64,000 nucleotides of DNA, from positions 422,501 to 486,500 of the forward strand of contig NZ_CP092473.1 of the NCBI RefSeq assembly GCF_014287515.2. Direction: 5' to 3'. Below, piece after piece: positions 26,139 through 34,814 of this stretch. Origin of the DNA: Roseburia rectibacter. Lineage in GTDB: Bacteria; Bacillota; Clostridia; Lachnospirales; Lachnospiraceae. Numbering within the stretch: position 1 is the first letter of the stretch; the number at the start of each line of letters is the position of its first letter. The translations under genes and the position numbers were made by a program. The notes beneath the pieces are model-generated. The model saw only the letters and a program-made list of their open reading frames with translations. It ran no database searches and was not told the origin of the DNA.

Positions 26139-29100
26139 ATGAACAGTATATGCAGGGATATCTTCAAAGCCATTCATGAAGGAAAATGGCTGAAAATTGA
26201 ATATCTGAACAAAGAAGGCAAACATACAAACTACTGGATCGGAATCCGGGATTTAGATCCACGTAACCGGACACTAAAAGTAGAAGGACTTCATCTGAAC
26301 AGGTGCACGATTGAAGAATACGATAAAATTTATATTGATGCTATCCTGTCTACCGAGGTTATAGAAGGTTCTTATTGTCCGGAAAACAAACAGCTGACCG
26401 AAGACATTGCACTGCATCCGGAGCGTTATCAGAACCTTTTTGCAAACACGGCTAATTTAAAAATACTAAGTTATCTGGAAATGTGCAGCAAACTGGATGC
26501 CACGCCGTATACCACAGATTATGAGCTGGTGCATTATATAGATGGCGACCGGGTGCGTGACGGAGAGTACCAGTTGTCGGAGGAGCAGTTTAAGGAAATT
26601 GTGACGAACTTTCAGTGGAGGATGAGCCGGGAGGATAAACAGGGAAAGACACTCCATATAAAGAAGCTGGCGCTTAATATTTTAAGTATCCATACGAAAA
26701 AGGGTTTGTATGTACTTGCATACCGGAATCTGAATCTTGATGTGAGAAATAAAGCGTTTAAACCGGATGAGGATATCACGGTCTGCACGCAGTTTACCAT
26801 AGGAGGAACACAGGAAAGTATCCGGAGATATTTAGATGCGGATGAATATGAACTGCTGTCCGATTTTGAAACAAATCTTGAAAAAATAAAAGATGCTATC
26901 GCAGAAAAAAGCAGAACAAAATCGGTTGTGGATGATATGCCCTATGTCATTGGACTTGGTATGGACTGTGTACTGAACCTGCATGAGGAATATAAGGCAA
27001 TCCTTGATATGTACGAAAAAGAACAGATTACTTTTCCAATCCGTGCTTTTTTCGGAGATCTTTTAGAGCGGCCGCGAAGAACGAAAGCGTATCCGATCGC
27101 TCTGTTAAATCGCAATATCAATCTTGACCAGCTTCTTGCCATCAATAATGCCATGAAATATCCGCTTGCCTATATTCAGGGACCGCCGGGAACCGGCAAG
27201 ACAAATACAATCTTAAATACGATCGTAACGGCGTTTTTTAATAATATGACGGTGTTGTTTGCATCCTACAATAATGTTCCCATAGACAACGTATTTGAAA
27301 AATTAAGTTCCCTGACCTATAAAGGAAAACGAATCGCATTTCCGGTATTACGCCTTGGAAACCAGGATAAGGTAAAAGAATGCATCCGCTATATTAATCA
27401 GCTTCGGAGAGAAGTGCAGGGAATTAAAGTGTTTTCGTCTACGTTAGACCGGCGGAAGGGTGACAGGATCGACCGTGCAAAACAGCTTTCCGGCAGATTA
27501 AAGGAGTATGAGGAAATCTTAGATCTGACAGAACGTAAAGAGACGCTGACACAGGTAATGGAATATCAGGAGCGGATGAAAAATGTCGCAACACTCTTTC
27601 ATTTTCATGCAGATCTTCAGGGACGCCAGCTTCGGAATCTGGATGAAAAAATCAAAAAGATCGGTGAGATATCCGAGCAGGATGCGATGGTGCTCCTAGA
27701 CCGTAATGAGGAAGAGTTTTATCAGTATCTATTTTATATGTCAGCAAAATACATTAAGGAGCTGGAAAGTAACAGATTTGGGGATCTGCGGGAAATTCTG
27801 GATGATGATGACGATCCGAATGAGCAGGCGGTGGCATTTAACAAGTATCTGCAGAAATCAGAGAACGTGAAAAAATTGCAGAAGGTATTTCCGATCATGA
27901 TAACGACCTGCATTTCCGCCCATAAATTAGGGGAACCGGAACCACTGTTTGACATGACGATCATGGATGAGGCAAGCCAGTGCAATGTAGCAATTTCGTT
28001 AGTGCCCATTATCCGTGGCGAAAAACTGATGCTGGTGGGAGATCCGCAGCAGTTAAAGCCTGTGATCTTATTAGATGAGCTTACTAACCGCAGGCTGCGC
28101 AGAAAATACCATGTCGCAGATGAATATGATTACCGCGAAAATTCTATTTATAAGACTTATCTTGCCTGTGATGCGGTCAGTGATGAGATTTTGCTGCGCA
28201 ATCATTACCGTTGTAATGAAAAAATTATCGACTTTAACAATAAAAAATATTATAACTCAAAGCTGCAGGTGCATTCTGACAGCAGGGAAAAACAGCCGCT
28301 TGTCTATGTAAATGTGGCTGGAGGTCAAAGTGACATCAAAAATACCTCACCCGCAGAAGTGGAAGAGATTATGCATTATGCAGCGGAAAATCAGGATAAA
28401 AGCATTGCTGTCATTACACCGTTTGTAAATCAGAGGATGTTGATTGAGCAGGGGATCAGAGAAAATGGATTTGAACATGTTGTGTGTGGGACGGTACATG
28501 CGTTTCAGGGAGATGAGAAGGACGTAGTGCTGTTTTCTACAGCACTCAGTGACCGGACCGGGAAAGGCACTTATGACTGGCTTAAAAATAATAAAGAGCT
28601 GATCAATGTCGCAACTTCGCGGGCGAAAGACAAGCTGATCCTTTTAGCAGACGAAAAGGAATTAGAACGTCTTCATCAGGGAAATGAGGATGATGACCTA
28701 TACGAGCTGGTGCAATATGTGAAAACGAACGGTGAATCAAAGATCACGGAAAAACATGTCAGTTCGAGGGCACTTGGAATACAGCCGTTTTCCACAGAGA
28801 CAGAAACTGCATTTTTAAAGAATCTGACACATGCGCTGGAAAATATCTGGCTCACCAGAAACAGATACACGATTCACAAAGAGGTCGCCATATCACAGGT
28901 GTTTAAGGAAAATGTCACTTACGATAACCTGTTTTATATGGGAAGATTTGATTTTGTTGTCTACGAAAAAAGAGGAAAACAGGAGATGCCTGTTTTTGCG
29001 ATCGAACTTGACGGCAAGGAGCATTTTGAGGATGAGGTGGTGCGGGAGAGGGACAGACAGAAAAATGAAATCTGCAAAGCACACCATATGCAGATCATCC

Positions 29101-29177
29101 GCGTGGAAAATTCCTATGCGAGACGTTATCACTATATCAAAGAGATATTAAACGAATATTTTGCGAAGGCGAGATAA
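26139..29177 (+). CDS. WYL-like / SF1 helicase / DUF2726-type nuclease fusion protein
   Basis: A 1012-residue multidomain protein. Residues 1-80 resemble a WYL-type beta-barrel (IHEGKWLKIEYLNKEGKHTN, then IYIDAILSTEVIEG). Residues about 330-875 are a UPF1/DNA2-like superfamily 1 helicase: Walker A GPPGTGKT (348-355), motif II MDEASQC (about 608), motif III LVGDPQQLKPV, and C-terminal TVHAFQGDEKDVV and NVATSRAKDKL. Residues about 885-1008 have a restriction-endonuclease-like segment (GRFDFVVY, FAIELDGKEHF, RERDRQKNEICKAHHMQIIR) of the DUF2726/Vsr-like type. Sensor, motor and nuclease in one chain next to an AlbA_2 protein resembles defence-system design. No named system was recognised. Confidence 0.88.
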   Translation: MNSICRDIFKAIHEGKWLKIEYLNKEGKHTNYWIGIRDLDPRNRTLKVEGLHLNRCTIEEYDKIYIDAILSTEVIEGSYCPENKQLTEDIALHPERYQNLFANTANLKILSYLEMCSKLDATPYTTDYELVHYIDGDRVRDGEYQLSEEQFKEIVTNFQWRMSREDKQGKTLHIKKLALNILSIHTKKGLYVLAYRNLNLDVRNKAFKPDEDITVCTQFTIGGTQESIRRYLDADEYELLSDFETNLEKIKDAIAEKSRTKSVVDDMPYVIGLGMDCVLNLHEEYKAILDMYEKEQITFPIRAFFGDLLERPRRTKAYPIALLNRNINLDQLLAINNAMKYPLAYIQGPPGTGKTNTILNTIVTAFFNNMTVLFASYNNVPIDNVFEKLSSLTYKGKRIAFPVLRLGNQDKVKECIRYINQLRREVQGIKVFSSTLDRRKGDRIDRAKQLSGRLKEYEEILDLTERKETLTQVMEYQERMKNVATLFHFHADLQGRQLRNLDEKIKKIGEISEQDAMVLLDRNEEEFYQYLFYMSAKYIKELESNRFGDLREILDDDDDPNEQAVAFNKYLQKSENVKKLQKVFPIMITTCISAHKLGEPEPLFDMTIMDEASQCNVAISLVPIIRGEKLMLVGDPQQLKPVILLDELTNRRLRRKYHVADEYDYRENSIYKTYLACDAVSDEILLRNHYRCNEKIIDFNNKKYYNSKLQVHSDSREKQPLVYVNVAGGQSDIKNTSPAEVEEIMHYAAENQDKSIAVITPFVNQRMLIEQGIRENGFEHVVCGTVHAFQGDEKDVVLFSTALSDRTGKGTYDWLKNNKELINVATSRAKDKLILLADEKELERLHQGNEDDDLYELVQYVKTNGESKITEKHVSSRALGIQPFSTETETAFLKNLTHALENIWLTRNRYTIHKEVAISQVFKENVTYDNLFYMGRFDFVVYEKRGKQEMPVFAIELDGKEHFEDEVVRERDRQKNEICKAHHMQIIRVENSYARRYHYIKEILNEYFAKAR

Positions 29178-29253
29178 AAGTTTCCAAACATCCGGAAAAA
29201 AGTGGTATGATGTCTTTAGAAATCATCCAGCACAAAGGAGAAAATGAAACAAT

Positions 29254-29958
29254 ATGGAGAAAAAGAGCCGGGAATTGTTAGCACCGCATGTAGAAGAAGA
29301 ATTGATGGACTATATTTTACATACGCCGGTAAAAATAGGTGAGAAGCTGCCAAATGAATTTGAGCTGGCAGAACTGTTTGGTGTTGGGCGGAGTACGGTA
29401 CGTGAAACTGTAAAAAGCCTGGTTTCCAAAGGAGTGCTTGAAGTCCGCCGGGGGTCCGGAACCTATGTGATCGGGACAAACCGATTAGAGGATGATCCGC
29501 TTGGGCTTTCAAAGTTTACGGATAAATTTGAACTGGCGCTTGACCTTTGCAATGTGCGTCTGATGTTAGAGCCGGAGATTGCAATGTTAGCAAGCGAAAA
29601 TGCCACGGACAAGGAAAAAGCAGAGTTAAAACGTCTGTGTGATGAGGTGGAAACACTTTATCTTGCAGGAGAGAACCACCTTCAGAAGGATGTGGAATTT
29701 CATACCTGCATTGCGCGCTGCAGCAAAAATAAAGTGATCGAAAAACTTGTGCCGATCATCCAGTCAGCGGTCATTACATTCGTGAATCTGACACACCGCC
29801 AGTTAAAAGAGGAGACGATCGATACGCACCGTGCGATCACGGATGCAATTTTAAGAGGGGACAGTGCAGGGGCAAAATATGCTATGATCATGCACCTTAA
29901 TTATAATCGTCAGATGATTTTGAAAAAACAGGAAGAGGCGTTGAAAAAAGAGAATTAG
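29254..29958 (+). CDS. FadR/GntR family transcriptional regulator (FCD domain)
   Basis: A 234-residue regulator. The N-terminal winged helix-turn-helix is IGEKLPNEFELAELFGVGRS then TVRETVKSLVSKGVLEVRRG. The C-terminal all-helical FCD ligand domain (about residues 85-225) has metal/ligand His residues in DVEFHTCIAR, ETIDTHRAI and IMHLNYNR. The family responds to sugar acids, lactate and similar small acids. The GntP permease and sugar-acid dehydratase downstream, and the paired inverted repeats around their promoter, make these its likely targets. A terminator separates it from them. Confidence 0.94.
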   Translation: MEKKSRELLAPHVEEELMDYILHTPVKIGEKLPNEFELAELFGVGRSTVRETVKSLVSKGVLEVRRGSGTYVIGTNRLEDDPLGLSKFTDKFELALDLCNVRLMLEPEIAMLASENATDKEKAELKRLCDEVETLYLAGENHLQKDVEFHTCIARCSKNKVIEKLVPIIQSAVITFVNLTHRQLKEETIDTHRAITDAILRGDSAGAKYAMIMHLNYNRQMILKKQEEALKKEN

Positions 29959-30027
29959 ATGCAAAGACGTCCTATGATCATCCACCAGGTGCTGATAATA
30001 TAAGGCAATATCGGAAAAATACACAAA

Positions 30028-30066
30028 AAACAAGGCTGTTTTTAAGAGAAAAGCCTTGTTTTTTTG
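30028..30066 (+). terminator. Rho-independent terminator after the FadR-type regulator
   Basis: AACAAGGCT and AAGCCTTGTT form the stem, followed by seven T residues. Confidence 0.9.
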
Positions 30067-30093
30067 TCTAAAAAAGAGGTTTTAAAGAACTAG

Positions 30094-30157
30094 ACATCAG
30101 ATGTATTGACAAAAAATGCCCTGTAAAATAGAATAAACACAACGAAACATCAGACGT
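30094..30157 (+). promoter_or_regulatory. gntP promoter flanked by two inverted-repeat operators
   Basis: The promoter is TTGACA (30106-30111), 17 nt, TAGAAT (30129-30134). ACATCAGATGT (30094-30104) touches the -35 and ACATCAGACGT (30147-30157) lies just past the expected start site, centres 53 bp apart (about five turns). The arms ACATC/GATGT are a perfect 5-bp inverted repeat in the first copy. The arrangement suits looping repression by the FadR-type regulator encoded just upstream (inference). Confidence 0.75.
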
Positions 30158-30185
30158 CATACGAAAGCTGATAAGGAGGTATATC

Positions 30186-31541
30186 ATGGGTAACGTCGCA
30201 GAATTAGATACCACAAGACTGGTTATCGCAGCAATTATCGGACTGGCATTGTTGTTAGTTCTGATTATCAAATTTAAGGTTCATGCCATGCTTTCCATTT
30301 TAATCGGTGCGATTGCAATCGGACTGATCGCAGGAATGCCATTTGAAGAGATCGTAACAGCGGTCGATGATGGTATAGGAAACACGCTAAAAGGAATCGC
30401 TCTTTTGGTAGGACTAGGTTCCATGTTTGGTGCGATATTGGAAGCATCGGGTGGAGCACAGACGCTGGCAGTTACAATGGTAAAGAAATTTGGAGATGAG
30501 AAGGCTGCATGGGCGCTTGGAATCACCGGTCTTGTTATTTCCATCCCGGTATTTTTTGATGCAGGACTTATCATTTTAATTCCGCTGGCATTTTCTCTTG
30601 CCAAAAGAACAAAGAAATCATCCCTGTTTTATGCAATCCCGCTTTTAGCAGGACTTGCCGTGGGACATGCATTCATTCCGCCGACACCGGGACCGGTTTT
30701 AGTTGCTACCATGTTAAACGTGGAACTTGGCTGGGTTATTTTAGTCGGTGTATGCTGTGGATTTTTTGCGATGATCGTTGCAGGTCCGGTCTGGGGAGCA
30801 ATCTGTGGGAAGAAATTTTATGTTCCGGTTCCGGAGCAGATCGCAAATCAGGAAGATATTGATGAATCCAAACTTCCGAGTTTTGCATCCGTTGTTACCA
30901 TTATCATGATTCCTCTGGTACTTATCATATTAAAATCCGTTGCAGGAGTGGTACCGGCATTAGCAGGTGTACAGCCGCTGTTTAACTTTTTAGGACAGCC
31001 GTTTGCAGCACTCCTGATTGCAACATTAGCAGCAATGTTTATCCTTGGAACCAGACATGGTTATTCTATGGCAGAATTAGAGAAGATCCTCACAAAATCA
31101 TTAGAGCCGACAGGACTGATCCTTCTTGTGACAGCATGCGGCGGTGTGCTTCGTTACATTTTACAGTATTCCGGTTTAGGTGAGATCATTGGTAATGCAG
31201 TCGCATCCGTAAATCTGCCGATCGTTGTTGTAGCATTTTTAGTTGCAGCACTTGTCAGAATCTGTGTAGGTTCTGCAACCGTAGCAATGACCATGGCAGC
31301 AGGAATCGTAGCAGCAATGCCAGAGATTGCATCCTTATCACCGATGTATCTTGCATGTGTGGTTGCAGCCGTTGCTGGTGGTGCGACAGTCTGCTCACAC
31401 TTTAATGATTCCGGATTCTGGCTGGTAAGATCATTGATCGGACTTGATGAGAAAACTACTTTAAAAACATGGACAATCATGGAGACATTAGTTGGTGGAA
31501 CCGGATTTATCGTAGCACTTATTATTTCTTTCTTTGTATAG
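30186..31541 (+). CDS. GntP family gluconate/sugar-acid:H+ symporter
   Basis: A 451-residue permease with about 12-14 helices. It matches GntP proteins throughout, for example GSMFGAILEASGGAQTLA, FDAGLIILIPLAFSLAKRT, PPTPGPVLVATML and NDSGFWLVRSLIGLDE. It imports gluconate or related aldonates. TAAGGAGGT is a near-perfect ribosome binding site. The next gene encodes an IlvD/Edd-family dehydratase 146 nt downstream, with repeat copy B in between. Confidence 0.93.
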   Translation: MGNVAELDTTRLVIAAIIGLALLLVLIIKFKVHAMLSILIGAIAIGLIAGMPFEEIVTAVDDGIGNTLKGIALLVGLGSMFGAILEASGGAQTLAVTMVKKFGDEKAAWALGITGLVISIPVFFDAGLIILIPLAFSLAKRTKKSSLFYAIPLLAGLAVGHAFIPPTPGPVLVATMLNVELGWVILVGVCCGFFAMIVAGPVWGAICGKKFYVPVPEQIANQEDIDESKLPSFASVVTIIMIPLVLIILKSVAGVVPALAGVQPLFNFLGQPFAALLIATLAAMFILGTRHGYSMAELEKILTKSLEPTGLILLVTACGGVLRYILQYSGLGEIIGNAVASVNLPIVVVAFLVAALVRICVGSATVAMTMAAGIVAAMPEIASLSPMYLACVVAAVAGGATVCSHFNDSGFWLVRSLIGLDEKTTLKTWTIMETLVGGTGFIVALIISFFV

Positions 31542-31562
31542 AAGAAATGTGAAAAATAAACT

Positions 31563-31686
31563 TAAGATGCGCGAATGTAGCGCAGAAAATAGGGTTAGTG
31601 TGAAAAATACATTTTTCACATGTAGAATTTGTGCTTATGCACAAACCTGAGATGCGATGGACGGCAGCGCAGGAATGGAGATTAAT
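31563..31686 (+). repeat. Dispersed leader element, longest copy B
   Basis: In order it holds TGCGC-GAATGTA-GCGCA, hairpin 1 (AGTGTGAAAAATACATTTTT followed by CACA), hairpin 2 (TTTGTGCTTATGCACAAAC), then GAGATGCGATGG to CAGCGCAGGAATGGAGATTA directly before the dehydratase ATG. It lies inside the gntP-dehydratase unit and supplies the ribosome binding site. Confidence 0.8.
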
Positions 31687-33474
31687 ATGGAATTAAGAAG
31701 TCAGAAAGTAAGAGAACTTGCACCGGAGATGGATCCGCTCCGCATGGGTATGGGATGGAAAGAGGAGGAGCTTTCCAAACCGCAGATCATCATAGAGAGC
31801 ACTTATGGAAACAGTCATCCGGGTTCAAGTCATTTAAATATTTTTGTGGAAGAAGCAGTAAAAGGTGTTGACGAAAACGGCGGAAAAGCAGCGCGTTATT
31901 ATGCGACAGATATGTGTGATGGCATGTCACAGGGACATGATGGAATCAATTATTCCTTAGCACACCGAGATGCGATTACCAACCTTGTGGAAGCACAGGC
32001 GAACGCAACAACTTTTGACGGCGGAGTGTTTATCGCAAGCTGTGATAAAGCAATGCCGGCGATGCTTATGAGTATCGGTCGTTTAAAAGAAATGAGTGCG
32101 ATCGTTGTGACCGGCGGAGTTATGGAAGCAACCGTTGTAAAACCGGAATATGTAGAAAATGATCCGGGCTGCAAGATCAATGAGCTTTTAACTTTAGAGC
32201 AGATCGGAAAATTCAGCGCACAGTATGAGCGTGGTGAGATTCCGGAAGAACAGCTTCGTTATTACAAGCACAATGCATGTCCGAGCTGTGGCGCATGTTC
32301 CTTTATGGGAACTGCTTCAACGATGCAGGTTATGGCGGAGGCACTCGGACTGATGCTTCCGGGAACAGCGCTGATGCCGGCGACTGCACCGGAGTTAAAG
32401 CAGGCTGCTTATGATGCGGGAAAACAGTTGATGAAATTAGTCGAGATGGGCATTGCTGCAAAAGATATCGTTACGATGGAAAGCCTTGAGAATGCGATCA
32501 TGGTACATGCAGCGATTTCAGGTTCTACCAATGCGGTTATGCACATTCCGGCAATCGCTCACGAATTTGGTTTTGAGATTGATGCAGATACATTTGACAG
32601 AATGCACCGCGGTGCGCATTATCTGTTGAACATCCGCCCGGCAGGAGACTGGCCGGCACAGTATTTTTACTATGCAGGCGGTGTGCCAAGAGTTATGGAA
32701 GAGATCAAGAGCATGCTGCATCTTGATGTGATGACAGTGACCGGAAAGACACTTGGCGAAAACTTAGAAGAGTTAAAGAAAAACGGTTTTTACGAACACT
32801 GTGATGCAATTTTAAAAGAAAAATCAGCACTGATCGGAAAAGAAATCAAACGTACCGATATCATCGCAGACTTTGACCATGCGATCGGTACGGATGGAAG
32901 TATTGCGATTCTGCGCGGCAACCTTGCACCGGAGGGAGCAGTCATCAAACACACTGCCTGTCCGAAAGAAATGTTCCATGCAAGATTAAATGCAAAACCT
33001 TATGACAGTGAGGAAGAAGCGATCGATGCGATCTTAAAGGGTAAAGTAGTTCCGGGGGATGCTGTATTTATCCGTTACGAGGGACCGAGAGGCAGCGGTA
33101 TGCCGGAGATGTTCTACACCGGCGAGGCAATCTGTTCTGACCCGAAACTTGCAGCCAGCGTTGCACTGATCACAGACGGACGTTTTTCCGGCGCATCCAG
33201 AGGACCGGTCGTAGGACATGTATCTCCGGAGGCAGCAGCCGGCGGCCCGATCGCATTTGTGGAAGAGGGAGATCTCATTGAACTTGATGTTGCAAACCGC
33301 CGTCTTGCGATCGTAGGTGTGAAAGGTGAGGAAAAGACGGAGGAAGAAATAGCACAGATTTTAGAGGAGCGGAAAAAGAACTGGAAAGGATTTACCAGCA
33401 AATATAAACGTGGTCTGTTAAAACTGTATGCACAGCACGCGACCAGTGCGATGAAGGGTGCTTATATGGACTAA
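31687..33474 (+). CDS. IlvD/Edd family dehydratase (dihydroxy-acid or sugar-acid dehydratase)
   Basis: A 595-residue Fe-S dehydratase. Cluster-ligand cysteines are seen in TDMCDGMSQGHDG, FIASCDKAMPAML and CPSCGACSFMGTAS. The C-terminal barrel has VALITDGRFSGASRGPVVGH. The start is the ATG after GGAATGGAG. IlvD makes 2-keto acids for branched-chain amino acids; relatives dehydrate gluconate, xylonate or similar. There is no ilv gene nearby and the partner is GntP under a FadR-type regulator, so a sugar-acid dehydratase yielding a 2-keto-3-deoxy acid is more likely (inference). Confidence 0.9.
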   Translation: MELRSQKVRELAPEMDPLRMGMGWKEEELSKPQIIIESTYGNSHPGSSHLNIFVEEAVKGVDENGGKAARYYATDMCDGMSQGHDGINYSLAHRDAITNLVEAQANATTFDGGVFIASCDKAMPAMLMSIGRLKEMSAIVVTGGVMEATVVKPEYVENDPGCKINELLTLEQIGKFSAQYERGEIPEEQLRYYKHNACPSCGACSFMGTASTMQVMAEALGLMLPGTALMPATAPELKQAAYDAGKQLMKLVEMGIAAKDIVTMESLENAIMVHAAISGSTNAVMHIPAIAHEFGFEIDADTFDRMHRGAHYLLNIRPAGDWPAQYFYYAGGVPRVMEEIKSMLHLDVMTVTGKTLGENLEELKKNGFYEHCDAILKEKSALIGKEIKRTDIIADFDHAIGTDGSIAILRGNLAPEGAVIKHTACPKEMFHARLNAKPYDSEEEAIDAILKGKVVPGDAVFIRYEGPRGSGMPEMFYTGEAICSDPKLAASVALITDGRFSGASRGPVVGHVSPEAAAGGPIAFVEEGDLIELDVANRRLAIVGVKGEEKTEEEIAQILEERKKNWKGFTSKYKRGLLKLYAQHATSAMKGAYMD

Positions 33475-33488
33475 AAAGTATAACTTTT

Positions 33489-33529
33489 ACAGAGCGGTAT
33501 TGTACTTGTACGATATCCGCTCTGTTTTT
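33489..33529 (+). terminator. Rho-independent terminator after the dehydratase
   Basis: ACAGAGCGGTAT and ATATCCGCTCTGT form the stem, followed by TTTTTC. Confidence 0.9.
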
Positions 33530-33566
33530 CTATTTATATATCAACTAATGGTTGACGCACAAAAAG

Positions 33567-33614
33567 GAATAACAACTAGTACATGCTTGAAATAACAACT
33601 ATTAGTTTTATAAT
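33567..33614 (+). promoter_or_regulatory. Promoter with direct repeats for the HTH-kinase/nagBA operon
   Basis: TTGAAA (33587-33592), 16 nt, TATAAT (33609-33614). AATAACAACTA occurs twice, at about 33568 and 33592, one copy ahead of the -35 and one inside the spacer. Just upstream is TCAAC-5-GTTGA (33541-33555). The repeats are good candidates for binding by the HTH domain of the next protein. Confidence 0.65.
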
Positions 33615-33646
33615 GAAATTAGAAAAAACGAAATGGGGGATGCGAA

Positions 33647-34795
33647 ATGTTTGATATCATGACAATGGCGGAGAACATTAAAACATACCGGAACAAAAGG
33701 GGAATAAACCAGTATGAATTTGCAGAAAAATTAGGGATCAGCCCGCAGGCAGTATCGAAGTGGGAGTGCGGGCAGTCCTGTCCGAGTATCGAGAATCTCT
33801 GTGTAATTTCAGAGATTTTAGATGTATCCATTGATACACTGATCGGAGAGAGCAGTGAAGGCGAAAAGATGATGATCGGAATTGACGGGGGAGGAACAAA
33901 AACCGAGTTTGTCTTATTTTCTGAGAGTGGACGGATCTTAAACCGGATCGTATTAGACGGCTGCAATCCGAATACGGTAGGAATGGAGGAGGCAATGAAC
34001 ATCCTGCAGCTTGGCATTGATACGCTCATGAAGATCAAAGGGAAGATCAGCGGAATCTTTGTGGGTGCTGCAGGATTAGATTCCGGAAACAATACATCAA
34101 AGATCAAAAAGATGTTAAAAGAAAAATATCCGAAAGTAAAAATCCAGTGCGAAAATGACATCTATAACGTCATTGCCTGTGGAAAAAATCTTGACCGGTG
34201 TGTGGCTGCAATCAGCGGAACCGGAATGATCATTTACGCAAACCAGAATGGAAATTTAAAGCATTTTGGCGGGCGCGGCTATCTGCTTGATAAAGGCGGC
34301 AGCGGCTACCACATCGGACGGGATGCGATCTGTGCAGCGCAGGATGCAAGGGACGGGATCGGAGAACATACGATACTGACGGATCTTGTTGAGGAAAAAT
34401 TAGGGAATACGGTATGGGAGAGCATCCAGGACATCTACAGTAAAAACCAGTCCTATATTGCTTCGTTTACGCCGTGCGTATTTCTGGCATATGAAAATGG
34501 GGATAAAATCGCCGAGCAGATTTTAAAGAACAATGCAGCATGTTTAGCGGAACTTATCAATTTTGCCGTGGATCATTATGATATCGGAAAATATGTGGTT
34601 GCATCCGGCGGAATTTTAAAACAGAAACCGGCATTCCGGGAAATGCTAAAAGAGATGCTGCATCCGGATATTGAATTAGACGTTCCGGACTATCCGCCGG
34701 TATATGGCGCATGTATCATGTGCTGCCTGTTATGTGGGGTTGATACAAAGCCGGTAAAAGAACGTTTTATGATGTCATATGATTCATACCAGTAG
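33647..34795 (+). CDS. HTH domain fused to BadF/BcrA-type sugar kinase (N-acetylglucosamine kinase-like)
   Basis: A 382-residue fusion. Residues 5-65 are an XRE-type helix-turn-helix (ENIKTYRNKRGINQYEFAEK, LGISPQAVSKWECG). Residues about 74-370 are a BadF/BadG/BcrA ATPase fold: phosphate-1 motif IGIDGGGTKTEFVLF, phosphate-2 region AAISGTGMIIYA and GGRGYLLDKGGSGYHIGRDA. Related kinases phosphorylate N-acetylglucosamine. It is followed after 19 nt by nagB and then nagA. It may be both a GlcNAc kinase and a sugar-responsive repressor of this operon, analogous in idea to ROK repressors but from another family (inference). Confidence 0.9.
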   Translation: MFDIMTMAENIKTYRNKRGINQYEFAEKLGISPQAVSKWECGQSCPSIENLCVISEILDVSIDTLIGESSEGEKMMIGIDGGGTKTEFVLFSESGRILNRIVLDGCNPNTVGMEEAMNILQLGIDTLMKIKGKISGIFVGAAGLDSGNNTSKIKKMLKEKYPKVKIQCENDIYNVIACGKNLDRCVAAISGTGMIIYANQNGNLKHFGGRGYLLDKGGSGYHIGRDAICAAQDARDGIGEHTILTDLVEEKLGNTVWESIQDIYSKNQSYIASFTPCVFLAYENGDKIAEQILKNNAACLAELINFAVDHYDIGKYVVASGGILKQKPAFREMLKEMLHPDIELDVPDYPPVYGACIMCCLLCGVDTKPVKERFMMSYDSYQ

Positions 34796-34814
34796 GGAGA
34801 GGGAGGAAAATAAC

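Noticed and set aside
24683..29177. Assignment to a named anti-phage system
   Set aside because: The domain set is suggestive, but I could not match both proteins to a described system, so only a candidate is claimed.
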